NCBI RefSeq assembly: GCF_001761485.1
Contig: NC_090774.1
Location: forward strand, 1,178,001-1,242,000
Direction of reading: 5' to 3'
Length of the DNA stretch: 64,000 nt
Origin: Yarrowia lipolytica
Taxonomy: Eukaryota; Ascomycota; Dipodascomycetes; Dipodascales
The notes under the pieces were generated by a model. The model saw nothing but the letters and a program-made list of their open reading frames with translations, made no database searches and was not told the DNA's origin. Position 1 is the first letter of the stretch; every line of letters starts with the position of its first letter. The position numbers were made by a program, and so were the translations under genes. This document shows, piece after piece, positions 26,308 to 36,700 of the stretch.

Positions 26308-26651
26308 TCAGTGTGTGATGTTGTACAATGACTGAGCATGTTGTAGTAATTTGGATCTTGAAAATGGTCTCTGCTGTAATCCATTGCATTGAAACAGATG
26401 TGGTGAATCCAACCCCGGCCTCCGTTTTTCATTTGCAATTTCCCTGATTTGTTAGGTGTTTATCCCGCGAGTTATAATGATTCATACCCGACATGTACGG
26501 GTACTCACACCCTTCTATCCACCTTGTCCGAAAATTCCCTGACGACATCACCGTGTAATACTTGAATCGAGCTCTCATGCTCCAGCATCGCAGATGTCAC
26601 AACACTTTGGACACTGGATTGGCCGTATACAGCATTTCTCCGATACGACAT
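26308..26651 (-). CDS. candidate two-exon small protein, unknown
   Basis: I do not recognise this protein. Exon 1 would be 26651-26509 (ATG, 47 codons plus two bases), the intron 26508-26444 (65 nt) and exon 2 26443-26308, giving 92 residues. The donor is GTGAGTACC and the acceptor CTAACAAATCAG, the style of the confirmed introns here, and joining keeps the frame through a Val codon. Exon 1 reads like real protein: MSYRRNAVYGQSSVQSVV, then a polar helix AMLEHESSIQVLHGDVVREF and SDKVDRR, continuing after splicing as VEIANEKRRPGLDSP. The helical, charged middle could form a coiled coil. The last 25 residues have weaker codon use, so the true 3' end may differ. Upstream in-frame codons are open to 26927, but the CG-rich segment just before 26651 looks like a leader. 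Chance pairing of splice signals remains possible. Confidence 0.35.
26444..26508 (-). other. candidate 65-nt intron
   Basis: A GTGAGTACC donor and CTAACAAATCAG acceptor lie 65 bases apart. It keeps the reading frame of the small candidate gene. Confidence 0.35.
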
Positions 26652-26877
26652 GACGCGCGCGCGAATGGAGCTAGAGCTAGCACCAGAAGCAACCCAGAAG
26701 CCACTAGTCCCGATCTCGCACATTAGCGGCAGTTGTCTGTTGTGTAAACGCGCCCCAGGTTTCGCCGGTATTTCTGGAGTTGCATTTGCTTCGGTTTTTG
26801 GGCTGGAGCTAGCCAGCCCAAAGTAACTGGAACCGTGGAGATATGCACCGATGGCGCTTTTATGCATCCCAATGTAG

Positions 26878-27030
26878 TAACGACATGACCAATGTGGTAA
26901 CGACCGGGACCAATGTGGTGACAACATGGTCAGGGTTGCGGGACAACATGGTAAGGGTTGCGGGACAACATGGTCAGGGTTGGGACAACATGGTCAATGT
27001 TGTGCAACTACGCGACCAATGTTGTGGGCA
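26878..27030. repeat. about 22-bp degenerate tandem repeat
   Basis: Copies of GGGACAACATGGTCAGGGTT stand head to tail at 26930-26995. More degenerate forms (ACCAATGTGGTAACGAC) lie to the left and a related piece lies to the right. Confidence 0.85.
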
Positions 27031-27210
27031 TGTCTTTGGGTCAAGGTGGATGATTAAAGTTGCAGCATGACTACCATCAGGTGGTGTTCAACTGAGAGTG
27101 TTAGTCAAGTAGTATGTACAGTATGTATATATACCGGAATTTGTACTCGCCAGAATCTGAATGATAAATAATGAGACCAGTGATTTATTTTGCATTCCAA
27201 TTTCCACACG

Positions 27211-27259
27211 GTTTTTTTTTAATTTTTTCTAATTTTTTCTAATTTTTTCTAATTTTTAA
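27211..27259. repeat. 10-bp T-rich tandem repeat
   Basis: The unit is AATTTTTTCT, about four copies, in a longer T-rich tract. Confidence 0.85.
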
Positions 27260-27427
27260 TCTTTTTAATAACCTTCAGATAGCCGCTTTAACCGCCGTCG
27301 AATGATCGCCGTAATGCACCTAATGTCTAATGATCAGAGCAACGCACAGAGCGATTCAAAACGTACCGGATAGGGAGGTTACGGCCAGCCTCATCACATC
27401 ACACCAGAAATGTATACCATGACATAA

Positions 27428-27570
27428 GCCATGTAATGCCAACACACCAGACATGTAGTTGCCATCACAGGCAGACATGTAAATGCCATCCACAAGACAT
27501 TGTAGTGCCATCAACAGCAACATGTAATTGCCATCACAGACATGGAGTGCCATCACAGACATGTAATGCC
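27428..27570. repeat. degenerate ACATGTAATGCCATCACAG repeat
   Basis: Six to seven copies of a 20-27 bp unit with variable spacing. A shorter related stretch with GTAACTGCCATCACAA occurs near 38710-38760. Confidence 0.75.
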
Positions 27571-27925
27571 TCCACTCTGACCATGGTCTAACCGTGCGGA
27601 CGCTTGCCACCATCGCCAACGGTCACATGACCCGGCCCACCTTCTAGAAGATCTTCGGTGCAGATCGCTACAGGACAATCCCGAGGTCCACGCCGGCCGG
27701 CTTTATATGCGTTAATATCGTTCTTGTAGCGGGAATTAGCCCGTTGAGATCTTCTGCGCGGCTGGAGAGGGCGTCGCACGTGTTCGGGAGCGGATCCGGC
27801 TAGGTTTCTGTTGATTTCCTGACATTGTGTGATCATTTATGTAATTTTCGGGATTATTTTTGATTATTTTGATTTTTTTGATTTTTTTTGATTTAATGGA
27901 ATCAAGGATAATCCAAATAATTCGA

Positions 27926-27987
27926 TAAATCCAAAGAAATCCAAAGAAATCCAAAGAATTCCAAAGAATTCCAAAGAATTCCAAAAG
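27926..27987. repeat. 10-bp tandem repeat AAATCCAAAG
   Basis: About six copies. The first half has AAATCCAAAG and the second half AATTCCAAAG, so a mutated unit has itself been multiplied. Confidence 0.9.
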
Positions 27988-28719
27988 AGGGAAAAAAACC
28001 AACAAAAACATCAACAACCAACCCCAAATCAAAATACACGTCACCGTCTTCCATCAATCAACCCGATTCTCTCTTTTCACTCAAATATGCTCCGATCAGC
28101 ATCTCTATCAAGACAACTTCACAGCCACAATGAGCAAATATCCCTTCTGAATGTGAAACCAAACGTCCTGAAGAAAGAGCCAATTCGAGAGCGATCTAAG
28201 AAAGGTAGAAAACAGCTGAGGCCCGGAAATATATCTGCAATCGGCCCAAAATCAACCAAAACCACCCCAAACCCCCCATAACCTGTTTTCTACCACCCCA
28301 AACCGCCAAAAAACCCCCGTGACACCCCTGACACCCTCCAACCTGCTCTCCAACCACCCACAACCCTCCTCCCCTACCCGGCCATGTCTCACGATCACCG
28401 TTGAAGATCGTTGTGGCTCCCAAGCCCAAACTGAAGATGGACGGAACAAAGCCCACCAAACTCGTCGACGATCCAGCACGTGCCAATGCAATGCAATCAC
28501 GTGACCAGACAATATAGCCGCCGCCTGCAATCTCGAAATCAACTCCAGATCAAAAATTAAACAAGAAATCTGCCCCAGTCGAAAATCGAACCGCGGACCA
28601 AATATTTGCTTACTCAGCAAACCTTAAGAAGCCCTTACCCTGACATGATGCAAAATGGCATGTAAAATTGTGTCTCCAGACGCACCGTGAAAAAACCCAC
28701 CGACACTTATCATCTCATC

Positions 28720-29040
28720 ATGAAGGGAGGAATCAGAATTCGACTGGCGCGATTTGGCCGACGACACTCGCCCCTGTACAACATTGTGGTGGCCAAGGCC
28801 GGCCAGCGACGAGACGGTTTGCCCATCGAGGTGATTGGCACATACAACCCCATTCCTGCCCCCCGGTCGCACGAGGAGCTCAAGAGAGGCGTGCTGCCGG
28901 TGAAGGACGTCGAGTTGGACTTTGATCGAGCAAAGTACTGGATTGGAACCGGTGCCCAGCCGTCGGACACTGCCACCCGGATCCTGATGCTGGCTGGCGT
29001 GCTTCCTGAGGACTGGAAGGGAGTCGACAAGAAGCAGTAG
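28720..29040 (+). CDS. MRPS16: mitochondrial ribosomal protein bS16m
   Basis: The 106-residue protein starts at the ATG at 28720 with [20 protein letters not shown], the hallmark of bacterial S16 and yeast Mrps16. It continues with [20 protein letters not shown] and TYNPIPAP. Further on come the conserved [20 protein letters not shown] and [18 protein letters not shown]. The length fits the family (yeast about 120 residues). It is a component of the small subunit of the mitochondrial ribosome, bound to 16S-type rRNA. An upstream in-frame extension to 28687 begins at GTG and is not needed. No separate cleavable presequence is visible, as in other members whose N-terminus is kept. Confidence 0.95.
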   Translation: MKGGIRIRLARFGRRHSPLYNIVVAKAGQRRDGLPIEVIGTYNPIPAPRSHEELKRGVLPVKDVELDFDRAKYWIGTGAQPSDTATRILMLAGVLPEDWKGVDKKQ

Positions 29041-29366
29041 GTGGTCTGGGGGGTGTCCGAGAGTGAGAAGCATTGATTTGTGTTGTTGCATTGTGGTGGA
29101 AGCAAACGGTGCAGACACAGACACAAAAGGGCTCAGATCAGACACAACACAATCACACTATCACACGGACAAAAAGAGACAGACCAAAAGAGACAGACAC
29201 AAACGCGAACGGAGTGTGACTGTGAGGGATGGTTGATCCGACGAGAAGCAGATTCGGACCAATCAGGAATCTTGTACATAGATAATGGATGTTTAGTTGA
29301 GTTGAGGTGGCTGAAGACGAGTAGTGTGATGGAGGTGCGTGAAAGGGTTAAGCGGTGGTGTCGAGT

Positions 29367-29423
29367 GGATCTGGAGCGGGCTAGAGCGGATCTGGAGCGG
29401 ATCTGGAGCGGATCTGGAGAGGA
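29367..29423. repeat. 12-bp tandem repeat GGATCTGGAGCG
   Basis: About four to five copies, the second one altered to GGGCTAGAGCGG. Confidence 0.85.
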
Positions 29424-30960
29424 TGTGGGACACCGGTGGAATGAGAGAGAGGAGGGGAGTCAGAAGAAGGTCTGACGAATATCGAGGGTAGGTTCAAACA
29501 GGGGGAGTTGGGAAGCGAGGTAAAACGGTCAGTTGCGATCGCATTACATTGAAAGTAGTATCAAATTAATCAGAGACATGAGGAGAGTCCAATGATCATT
29601 GTTAATCTCTTGTAGGAGCAGTATCGAAAGCGCTGGGGTGTGTTGTGGTGGTGGGTGTCGTGTGTGCATCACGCAGACTCTTTAACGAGATTGGCGAGTC
29701 GGTGGATCAGGGGGTGTTTAAATTTTTTTTTTGTAAAAATTGCACCATTGTGATCATCGTGATTAGGGGAACACAATGGTGTGATTTCCTTGGGCATTTG
29801 TTCCATGCGTGGAATTTTGGCGGGATCTGAATTGCCTTGGAGGACAGGTTGGAGTTCTTGGGCGGTCGGAGATGATCCTGATGAGATGGACCATGGGCAT
29901 CTGGTCAACAGCAGTGTTGATCTGGAACGAGATGATGATTGGCAGGCCCACCAACTACCCCACTTGTTACAGGACTAAGACCCATGGAGCTGTAAAAGAA
30001 GTATGATGGCACCGATCGTGTGCAACTTGATGGTGAAGAGGCAGCTGTGGAAGAGGGCGTGGAAGAAGTGACGATGGATGTGGGGGTCGCGGTCTCGTCA
30101 AGGTAGGTCACCGTAGGATGCTGAGATGGAGGAGGCCAAGGCGTCTGTGAGCGAGTCGCGGATGGACGGAAGCGGCGACAGCAGCGTCGGAGAGGTGACG
30201 GAGGGAGCTCTAGCAGGGCCGGTATTAGCCAGCAGGCGTCGGCAGCAGAAGTAGCCGAAGCCACAGAAGACAAGGCCAGCAGTCTGCTTGTTCACAAGGA
30301 GGAGACAACGTTAGTTTATCGGGGACAGATATTGGAGTACACTTGGTGACCCATGTGGAAGGGCTCGGGGGGGGGCGGGGAGCTGGCGGGAGCCGAAGTG
30401 GACAGGAAGCAGGAGAAGGAGCAGAAACAGATTCGGAAGTTCTTGACTGTGCTGTTCCTACTGAACTATGCTAGGAGACCAGCACTCCCGCTGCCGTCCC
30501 TGCCCCTCCCCGCCGGCCAGAACATGTGAGACGCTTCCAACCCCAGTTCTCGGTGATGTCAAGTCTAGAACCGGGCTCTGGTTGTCGTGTAAGAGAACCC
30601 GAGTGCGATGGGATCATTCTTGAGTGACACTGGGTCGTTTCCAAAGCTGGCAGATTCATCGGTCCAACCAGGTTCTCACAGTACTACAGATGACGCCTAC
30701 TAGACTGCTATAGGACCAGACCATGGCACTGAAGTTGGCTAGGAGATTGGGATTTAGTTCTCAAATCACAATCTCGAGAACGCACGTTCACGAGAATACC
30801 CAGTCTGTGGTCAGCGACTCTTCCTGACTACTACACAGCATCAAAAGCTCCAAGCACTTGTCATGTTGCACAAGTCGGTCACAAGTCGGACAGTCGGGCA
30901 GAGGACACAGGTCAATCAGTGGGGCAAAGGACGCAAGTCACTCAGACAACCACTCGCCGT

Positions 30961-30986
30961 CATCTACATCTACATCTACATCTACA
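30961..30986. repeat. (CATCTA)n microsatellite
   Basis: Four perfect hexamers. Confidence 0.9.
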
Positions 30987-31154
30987 GTACTCGTCAATCG
31001 TCCAATTCCAGATTGTTAGATTATAATATATATCCGCCTGCGGTGATGCATCTCGTGAGAGTGATTGTGGTGTGTTATGTTAGGTAAGGGGTTCCGTGTG
31101 TTCGATGGAACAGATAAAACGGGTTGCTTGATTCGAACCGACAATGTTTGATGA

Positions 31155-31184
31155 AATCCGGTTCGAAATCCGGTTCGAAATCCG
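31155..31184. repeat. 12-bp direct repeat AAATCCGGTTCG
   Basis: About two and a half copies. The GGTTCG core imitates a tRNA B box, but no cloverleaf can be drawn around it. Confidence 0.75.
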
Positions 31185-31351
31185 CTTCTGCGGCGGCGAA
31201 ACCCTAGTTCGAACGTGCGCTGCGACTCGAACTGAGCTGAGTGCGTTTGAAATCGAATGGATGGATCTGCACTCGCTGCACTCAGATTGACACACTCGAA
31301 GTGAACTTTGGAACCTCGTTGCGCTCAGTTTGAGCGTGCTCAGTTCTTTGG

Positions 31352-32311
31352 TTACTTCTTCTGCTGCCCTCGCTTAAACCTCAAACTATCTCGCTTTCGC
31401 TGACTAGTAATATTAGTCGGAAGACCCTCCACATCCTCCTCCTTGGGGTCCTTGTCATGCCCATCGCCCATCATGGGACTTTCGGCGAGCCGCTTGCTGC
31501 CGCTAAAGTTGAAGCCCTCCTGAAACGGGCTCTGAAGAGGCACCGAATCCATGGAAAACACCGGCGACTGATGACTCAGCGTGATTCGAGTGGGCCGCGA
31601 AAGAGTGGGCGGAGTCAGAGGAGTGTTCGAGTCGATCGAGGTGTCCATGGCATCGTCATCCTGAAGCCAGTCCGAGTTGAAATCAACATGTCCAGAACTG
31701 CTGCCATCAACGTTCTCGTTCACGTGATCACCCGAGCTCACGTGACTGCCAAATAACAGCGTGCCAGCACCCTCGAAATTGCTGTTGGACTCCTTGACGG
31801 GCGTCTGACCCAGTCCAACGGTATTTCCACCGCCACGCTGGGTCAGCACCAGCAGTCGCCGCCGGATCGCCACCATCGAGTGGGGGAAGTCACGGGACTC
31901 GGCTTTGGCGCGCTTGGCGCAGTCTTTGGCGACTCTGTGGATGATTCCCGAGGGCGGGGTGTGTCCCACGAATGGCGCAATGGTCGGGTTGTCCACCACC
32001 TTGTAGTAAATGTGCATGAGGAACGCGTCGTCGTGTTCGGGCCAAAACTGGTTAGAAATCGACGTCAGCGGGTTCGAGTTGAGATCACTCATGTATCCGT
32101 CCTCGTCTTCCGACGTGGCTACTGACGACGTGATACTGTTGTTTCTAGACAGATATCCATGGGGAGTGTGGATGGTCTGGTCCATGGGGGTCGACGGAAG
32201 CGAAGATTGCGACGTGTTGGACAGAGTGCGGCCCAGAGCGGCTCCCCCGCACGATTGCGGGTTGGGCGAGTTGTGCAAATTGATATGGAGATTGGGACGA
32301 GTCGTTTTCAT
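31352..32311 (-). CDS. Ser/Thr-rich putative nuclear regulator, unknown family
   Basis: The frame encodes 319 residues from the first in-frame ATG at 32311; it is open for 29 codons further upstream but without an ATG. Residues about 1-87 are disordered and rich in Ser, Thr, Asn and Pro. Residues about 88-158 form one dense block with many aromatic and hydrophobic residues: QFWPEHDDAFLMHIYYKVVD, then NPTIAPFVGHTPPSGIIHRV and FPHSMVAIRRRLLVLTQR. The rest is disordered with several Ser-Pro and Thr-Pro sites (NTPLTPP, HQSPVF, AESP) and a basic tail RKRDSLRFKRGQQKK that could be a nuclear signal. The compact block may be a protein- or DNA-binding module. I cannot name its family with confidence; a G1 transcription co-regulator of the Msa1/Msa2 kind is one untested idea. 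Codon use is favourable, so I am sure it is a gene but not what it does. Confidence 0.8.
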   Translation of the reverse strand: MKTTRPNLHINLHNSPNPQSCGGAALGRTLSNTSQSSLPSTPMDQTIHTPHGYLSRNNSITSSVATSEDEDGYMSDLNSNPLTSISNQFWPEHDDAFLMHIYYKVVDNPTIAPFVGHTPPSGIIHRVAKDCAKRAKAESRDFPHSMVAIRRRLLVLTQRGGGNTVGLGQTPVKESNSNFEGAGTLLFGSHVSSGDHVNENVDGSSSGHVDFNSDWLQDDDAMDTSIDSNTPLTPPTLSRPTRITLSHQSPVFSMDSVPLQSPFQEGFNFSGSKRLAESPMMGDGHDKDPKEEDVEGLPTNITSQRKRDSLRFKRGQQKK

Positions 32312-33461
32312 GGCGGACGAAGAGGGGGAGGAGGAGGAGGAGATGTCCACGGAATTAGATGGAGTCGAAATTGTTGAAGAAAAATCCACACGAGGAATTC
32401 AAAGTACCAAAATGATGCCGGAAACAAGACAAATCCAGCGGTCAAGACGTCTTTCCAATCACGTGAGTATTCGTAGAGATAGTGTCACTAATCTGAGTCA
32501 CTAATCTGAACGCGTAGTGCAATGTAGTGCGATGTAGTAGTAATGTAGTTTTAGCAGCGAAAAGCGTCTGAAACACGAGTCAGGTGGTTTCCTGGAGTAC
32601 TCTGGTAGTTGTTCTGTTCTTTTTGTGTCGCTTTTGAGTCGGTTTGTGTCTTTCTCGGTCGGTTAAAATGTCCCGGAAAAAAGTCGCGTAATGTCCTACT
32701 GCTGGTGAGGTCGTAATAGTGGTCGAATAGTGGTCTGGGGGCGTCCTTTAGGTCGAAAATACCCTGGTCAGCGTGGTCAATGAATCGGGGCTAAAAACAG
32801 GCACGTTCGTAAATCGACTGATCGTTCACAAAAACGATTTCCGACGACTCCGACAGATGTTATATGGGAAAAGACAGACACCAGATATCAATGGTGGAGC
32901 AAAGCTGCACCCAGAGCTTACTCGTAAACCCAATAGGGTTATGGTTTCTACAAAAACACAAAACCAACCCGCAACACAAAGAAAAGGCTATTTTTAAACC
33001 ACTCAGCGCGATTTCCATTTGACTACCTATTTGGGAAAGTGTTGCTGAACATAGAGAGAACATTAAACTTTCAACCCTAACCCTAATCACGTCCGATGGC
33101 TGGCTAGCAAGGGATGAACCTTGACCAGGCGCGTCTAAATAATATTTATGAAGAAATTGTGGAAATAATTCGCAAGGAGTTATGCGGGAGTAGCGGAGTT
33201 GGCGATTTGGCGGAATTATTGCACAATGAATTTTCAAACGCTGGTAGTTTTTTTTTTTTTTGGGGGGGGAAGCGATTTTCGAATTGTTTGGTATTCTTTT
33301 TAATTTATTTAGGTCCATTTTCCCTGAATAAATCCGAATAACTTTAGACAGTCTTGTGACCAAGTTGAAATTCAAATTTGACCCGACAAAATTGAATCAC
33401 GTGATAGGGATATTAGCGAGCGGTTTTATCCCCTTTCGTATCTATTTGCTTTGTACTGTGA

Positions 33462-33510
33462 TTTTTCCTACATTTTTCCTACATCTTTCCTACATCTTTC
33501 CTACATTTTA
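33462..33510. repeat. 11-bp tandem repeat TTTTTCCTACA
   Basis: Four copies, the middle two carrying TCTTTCCTACA. Confidence 0.85.
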
Positions 33511-33654
33511 TTTTATTCTATTTATTTTAAATACGTAGAAAACCCCTAGTGCCGATCCTCAAAAAAGGGCGTGTTAAGAATGCGGGATGCATGAAACCAG
33601 CTGTATCGACGCCTTGCGGGCGGAAATATTATTTTAGCACACGTGACGTTGCAT

Positions 33655-33712
33655 TGGAAGTGGTTTTGGAGGTGGGTTTTTGGAGGTGGTTTCTTGGAGG
33701 TGATTTTTGTGA
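33655..33712. repeat. GGAGGTGG-type degenerate repeat
   Basis: About four units of 14-16 bp of the form TGGAGGTGGTTTTT. Confidence 0.7.
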
Positions 33713-36700
33713 TATTATTTTTGTGGCATTTATTTTGCCTTTTTCCCAGTCGATTTCCAGCCATTTTTGAGAATACGCGTTTTTTTTTTTAATTTTAAAT
33801 AATCCAAAAATTACCCCTTCCTTCGATGCTTACATAATCGGGGCAGTGAATCGGGGCAGTGGCATGACTAATCCTAAAAAACCTCATATTATGGGTACGT
33901 AAAGTGTCGGAAATTCATACTATAGGGAACTTCACGTGACCCATTCCATCGGGACGTCTTTTTCAGCTCGATTCCGTCACGTTTACGTCGTTCTCGAGGT
34001 GTTACCCTACTATATGTTTGATTACTAAGCATTCCAAATGAGTGAATGCGGGGGATTTTTGCAGGATTTTCTTGTCACGTGTGTGTGCAGGTGGTCTATA
34101 TTCGTAAGTCGGTTTTTGTTACAAGATATTTTTATTTATTTATTATTTATATTTACTTACTTTAATTATTAAATCAATTAATTTAATAATTTCTTACATC
34201 GGAAAATCACTGCTAAACCTCAGATCGTGCTTCACTCCGTTTTCGTCCATTCTCCGCCCATTCTCCGCCCAAATTAGACCCAATATGCACCCCGACACGC
34301 CTCACCGAAACCCCGCAACACTCTCTCATTTTTGTTCTATTTTCGCATTTTTTTTCCCATGTTTCATATTAGGCTTTGGGCTGGTTCTGAGGGGACGAAT
34401 TTCTGAAATATTCACGGAAAATCGCAGCCAAGTTATAGAGCCATAATTTGACGGCCAAGTCGATTTTTGGAGAGCTTCGCGCAGCTTGCCAGTTTTTTTT
34501 GTCTTTTTTGGAGCCATAATCGCGTTTTGGAAGGTAGTGCAGAATGACGTCAATATGTAAGGGGAAAAAGAGGAATGATGGGCAGTTGGAGGGACAGATG
34601 TTGGCGGTTGTAATGGCTTTTTTGGGGTTAAATTGCACGAGGTTGGGTGTCGAGGACGCGCCTAATTTTTTTTAGGAGCAGTTTAGAGAGTATTTTGGAG
34701 CTGTATGGATTTTTTGCGGAATTTCTGGAATATTTTTAATATTGTTTAATAATTATGGAAAATACAGGAAAAATAAAAGTGCAAAGTAATGCAGCCGAAA
34801 TGACACCTTCTGAAGTGACAAGAAACCAAGGAAGTCAATTGACCGTTAAAGAAGGCCCTAAGAGTCTACTGACAGCTCGACATACGTCTCAGAGCTCCAT
34901 GTCACGTGCCGGGCCGGTGTTGCATGAGGCGGCAGGTCCGGAAGAAGAGATGGTCATATTGTGGACAAAGGAGTTGGGCTGGAAGATCAAGATTCCGTAT
35001 AGACGTTGTTTGTGTTCAGGGTGTCATCTGCAAAAATTTTGGACTTGTTAGAACCGAATTTGGTCGAGTTGAAGAGGGGCAAGGAGGAGTCGGTGGGGAA
35101 ATCTGGTTTACTTGGTTCTAGTGGGGAATTTGTGGGGTAATTGTTAATCTTTACTTAAACGCTATGTATTGAAGCAGGATCATGTTAGGGACCTCAACTA
35201 AATGTAAGTAAAGGTGAGTGAAGCGAACGTGTCTCTAGAAGGACGAATATACATTGTGAAGAACAGGAAAAGGAGCAAATCATCTCCTCCACCCCCTATG
35301 ACCATAATAATCCCCTCAACCGCCCCAGATCTAAGTCTCTACTAGCAGATAATAACTCATTCTGTTCTAGACAGGGCGTTTGCACGGAGACACTATCAAC
35401 CAGACCGATCTAGAACCGTAGACCCAGGACGGGGGCGGAAGTCAAAGAATAATGGTCACGTGAATGTATGATATCATCTTCCAGTATATACACAAGGGGT
35501 AAGATAATTTGGAGTTGAGATTCGAATCAAAAGGTCATTGAGATTTCAGTATCTTAATCATCCACCATTATGCTCAACTAATTAGTTGTCTTTAGTTGGG
35601 ATAATCTAGATTACTAAAAAATCCAAGTACGTTACTTGAATATCCCAAGTATCTTCTACTACTACAAAACAGATAACATACCTCCACCAGTACACAACAT
35701 AACATACCACCCATCTGATCAACATTTCTATCGACCCAATTCACCCCCAAATCATCCCTAATTCAATAAAACTCTTGTTCGTTCCAAAATTACCACAAAA
35801 CATTCCCGCCCTTTCGAAAACTCGTTGCACAACCCAATATCCAATTCCATCATATCCGTCTCATCTTTCTCCACAAATCGACACCAAACACGTCCATGTA
35901 TCCGTTTCACATGGGCTTTAGCCGGTTGCAGAAGCTCCCGAGACACCACATGTCATCAACTCTATGACAGAGTCTAACTTTTTCCAGGATGTAGATTCTC
36001 GCCGAAAATGTATGCCAGGGTGGAAAATAAAGCCGCCAGTCCGAAAAGCCGTGGCGAATTGTCCCTGTTTTCTACCTTCTCACCTCCACACCACCGATTC
36101 TCCAGCCCCTATGTCGCCATAATTACCCCCACCTGCATTAGCGCGGCTCCGGAACCGGAATGGGCGCTAAACCCACTTTGATTGGATCTCTGGAGCATCA
36201 AATGATACCAAGACGCGCGAAATTTGATCAGCAATGCACTGGGCTGGTCAGATCCAAGATCCGATCGAAATTGGAGATACTATCACCGATTTGAGATTTC
36301 TCCCCCAAATACCCCCCAAATCCCACATTAACCTATTCCCACCCTCTCAATCCTACATTCTAGATGTATCACGTGATGCCATATTCTCCAAGTATCTCTG
36401 CAGATTCCCAGAAGGTCTCAATTTGGTCAAAAGCAACGGCAGATCTCGGAAATGAATCTCAGGGATGAGGTTTGGCCAGTTGCTTCCACGTGCCGCCGTT
36501 GAAGCTGCGAAAAAGCCGCCTAAAAGCCCATTGAGCACCCTAAAACCCGCATCCGGACACCCCAGCGACTCAAATTGTCACGTGAATCGTTTGCCTCAGG
36601 GTTTGAAACAGGGGGGCGTGACTCCGGGACGTCAGGAACGTCTAGTGCGCCGGTTGAGGCAGTGTCAGATCGGACATTTCTTGATATGCGCCCAGAATCA

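Larger units (their letters stand above)
26652..28719. other. 2-kb region of minisatellites upstream of the bS16m gene
   Basis: It holds four tandem arrays (26878, 27211, 27428, 27926). Two short stretches have coding-like character and remain unresolved: an ATG at 28087 opening a 64-codon frame with a mitochondrial-presequence-like start (MLRSASLSRQLHS), and a frame ending at about 28514 that contains IVVAPKPKLKMDGTKPTKLV in well-biased codons. They are in different frames and I found no convincing splice pair that joins them. Confidence 0.5.
29041..31351. other. 2.3-kb interval between convergent genes
   Basis: It lies between the tails of the bS16m gene and the minus-strand gene at 31352. 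Open frames in it are short. The minus strand at 29669-30295 has three overlapping frames with protein-like pieces (an N-terminal hydrophobic GLVFCGFGYFCC segment and a C-terminal KFKHPLIHRLANLVKESA segment) but no clear start or splice signals. Arrays at 29367 and 30961 and a repeated AAATCCGGTTCG unit at 31155 are present. Confidence 0.5.

Noticed and set aside
31120-31260. GGTTCGAATC-like B boxes suggesting tRNA genes
   Set aside because: No A box at the right distance and no cloverleaf pairing. The repeated GGTTCG belongs to a 12-bp direct repeat.
32412-32470. ATG exon MMPETRQIQRSRRLSNH followed by GTGAGTATT
   Set aside because: The donor is part of a CACGTGA word, no fitting acceptor follows, and it overlaps the promoter of the minus-strand gene.
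33073-33090. CCCTAACCCTAA resembling a telomere repeat
   Set aside because: Only two units inside the chromosome arm; no array.
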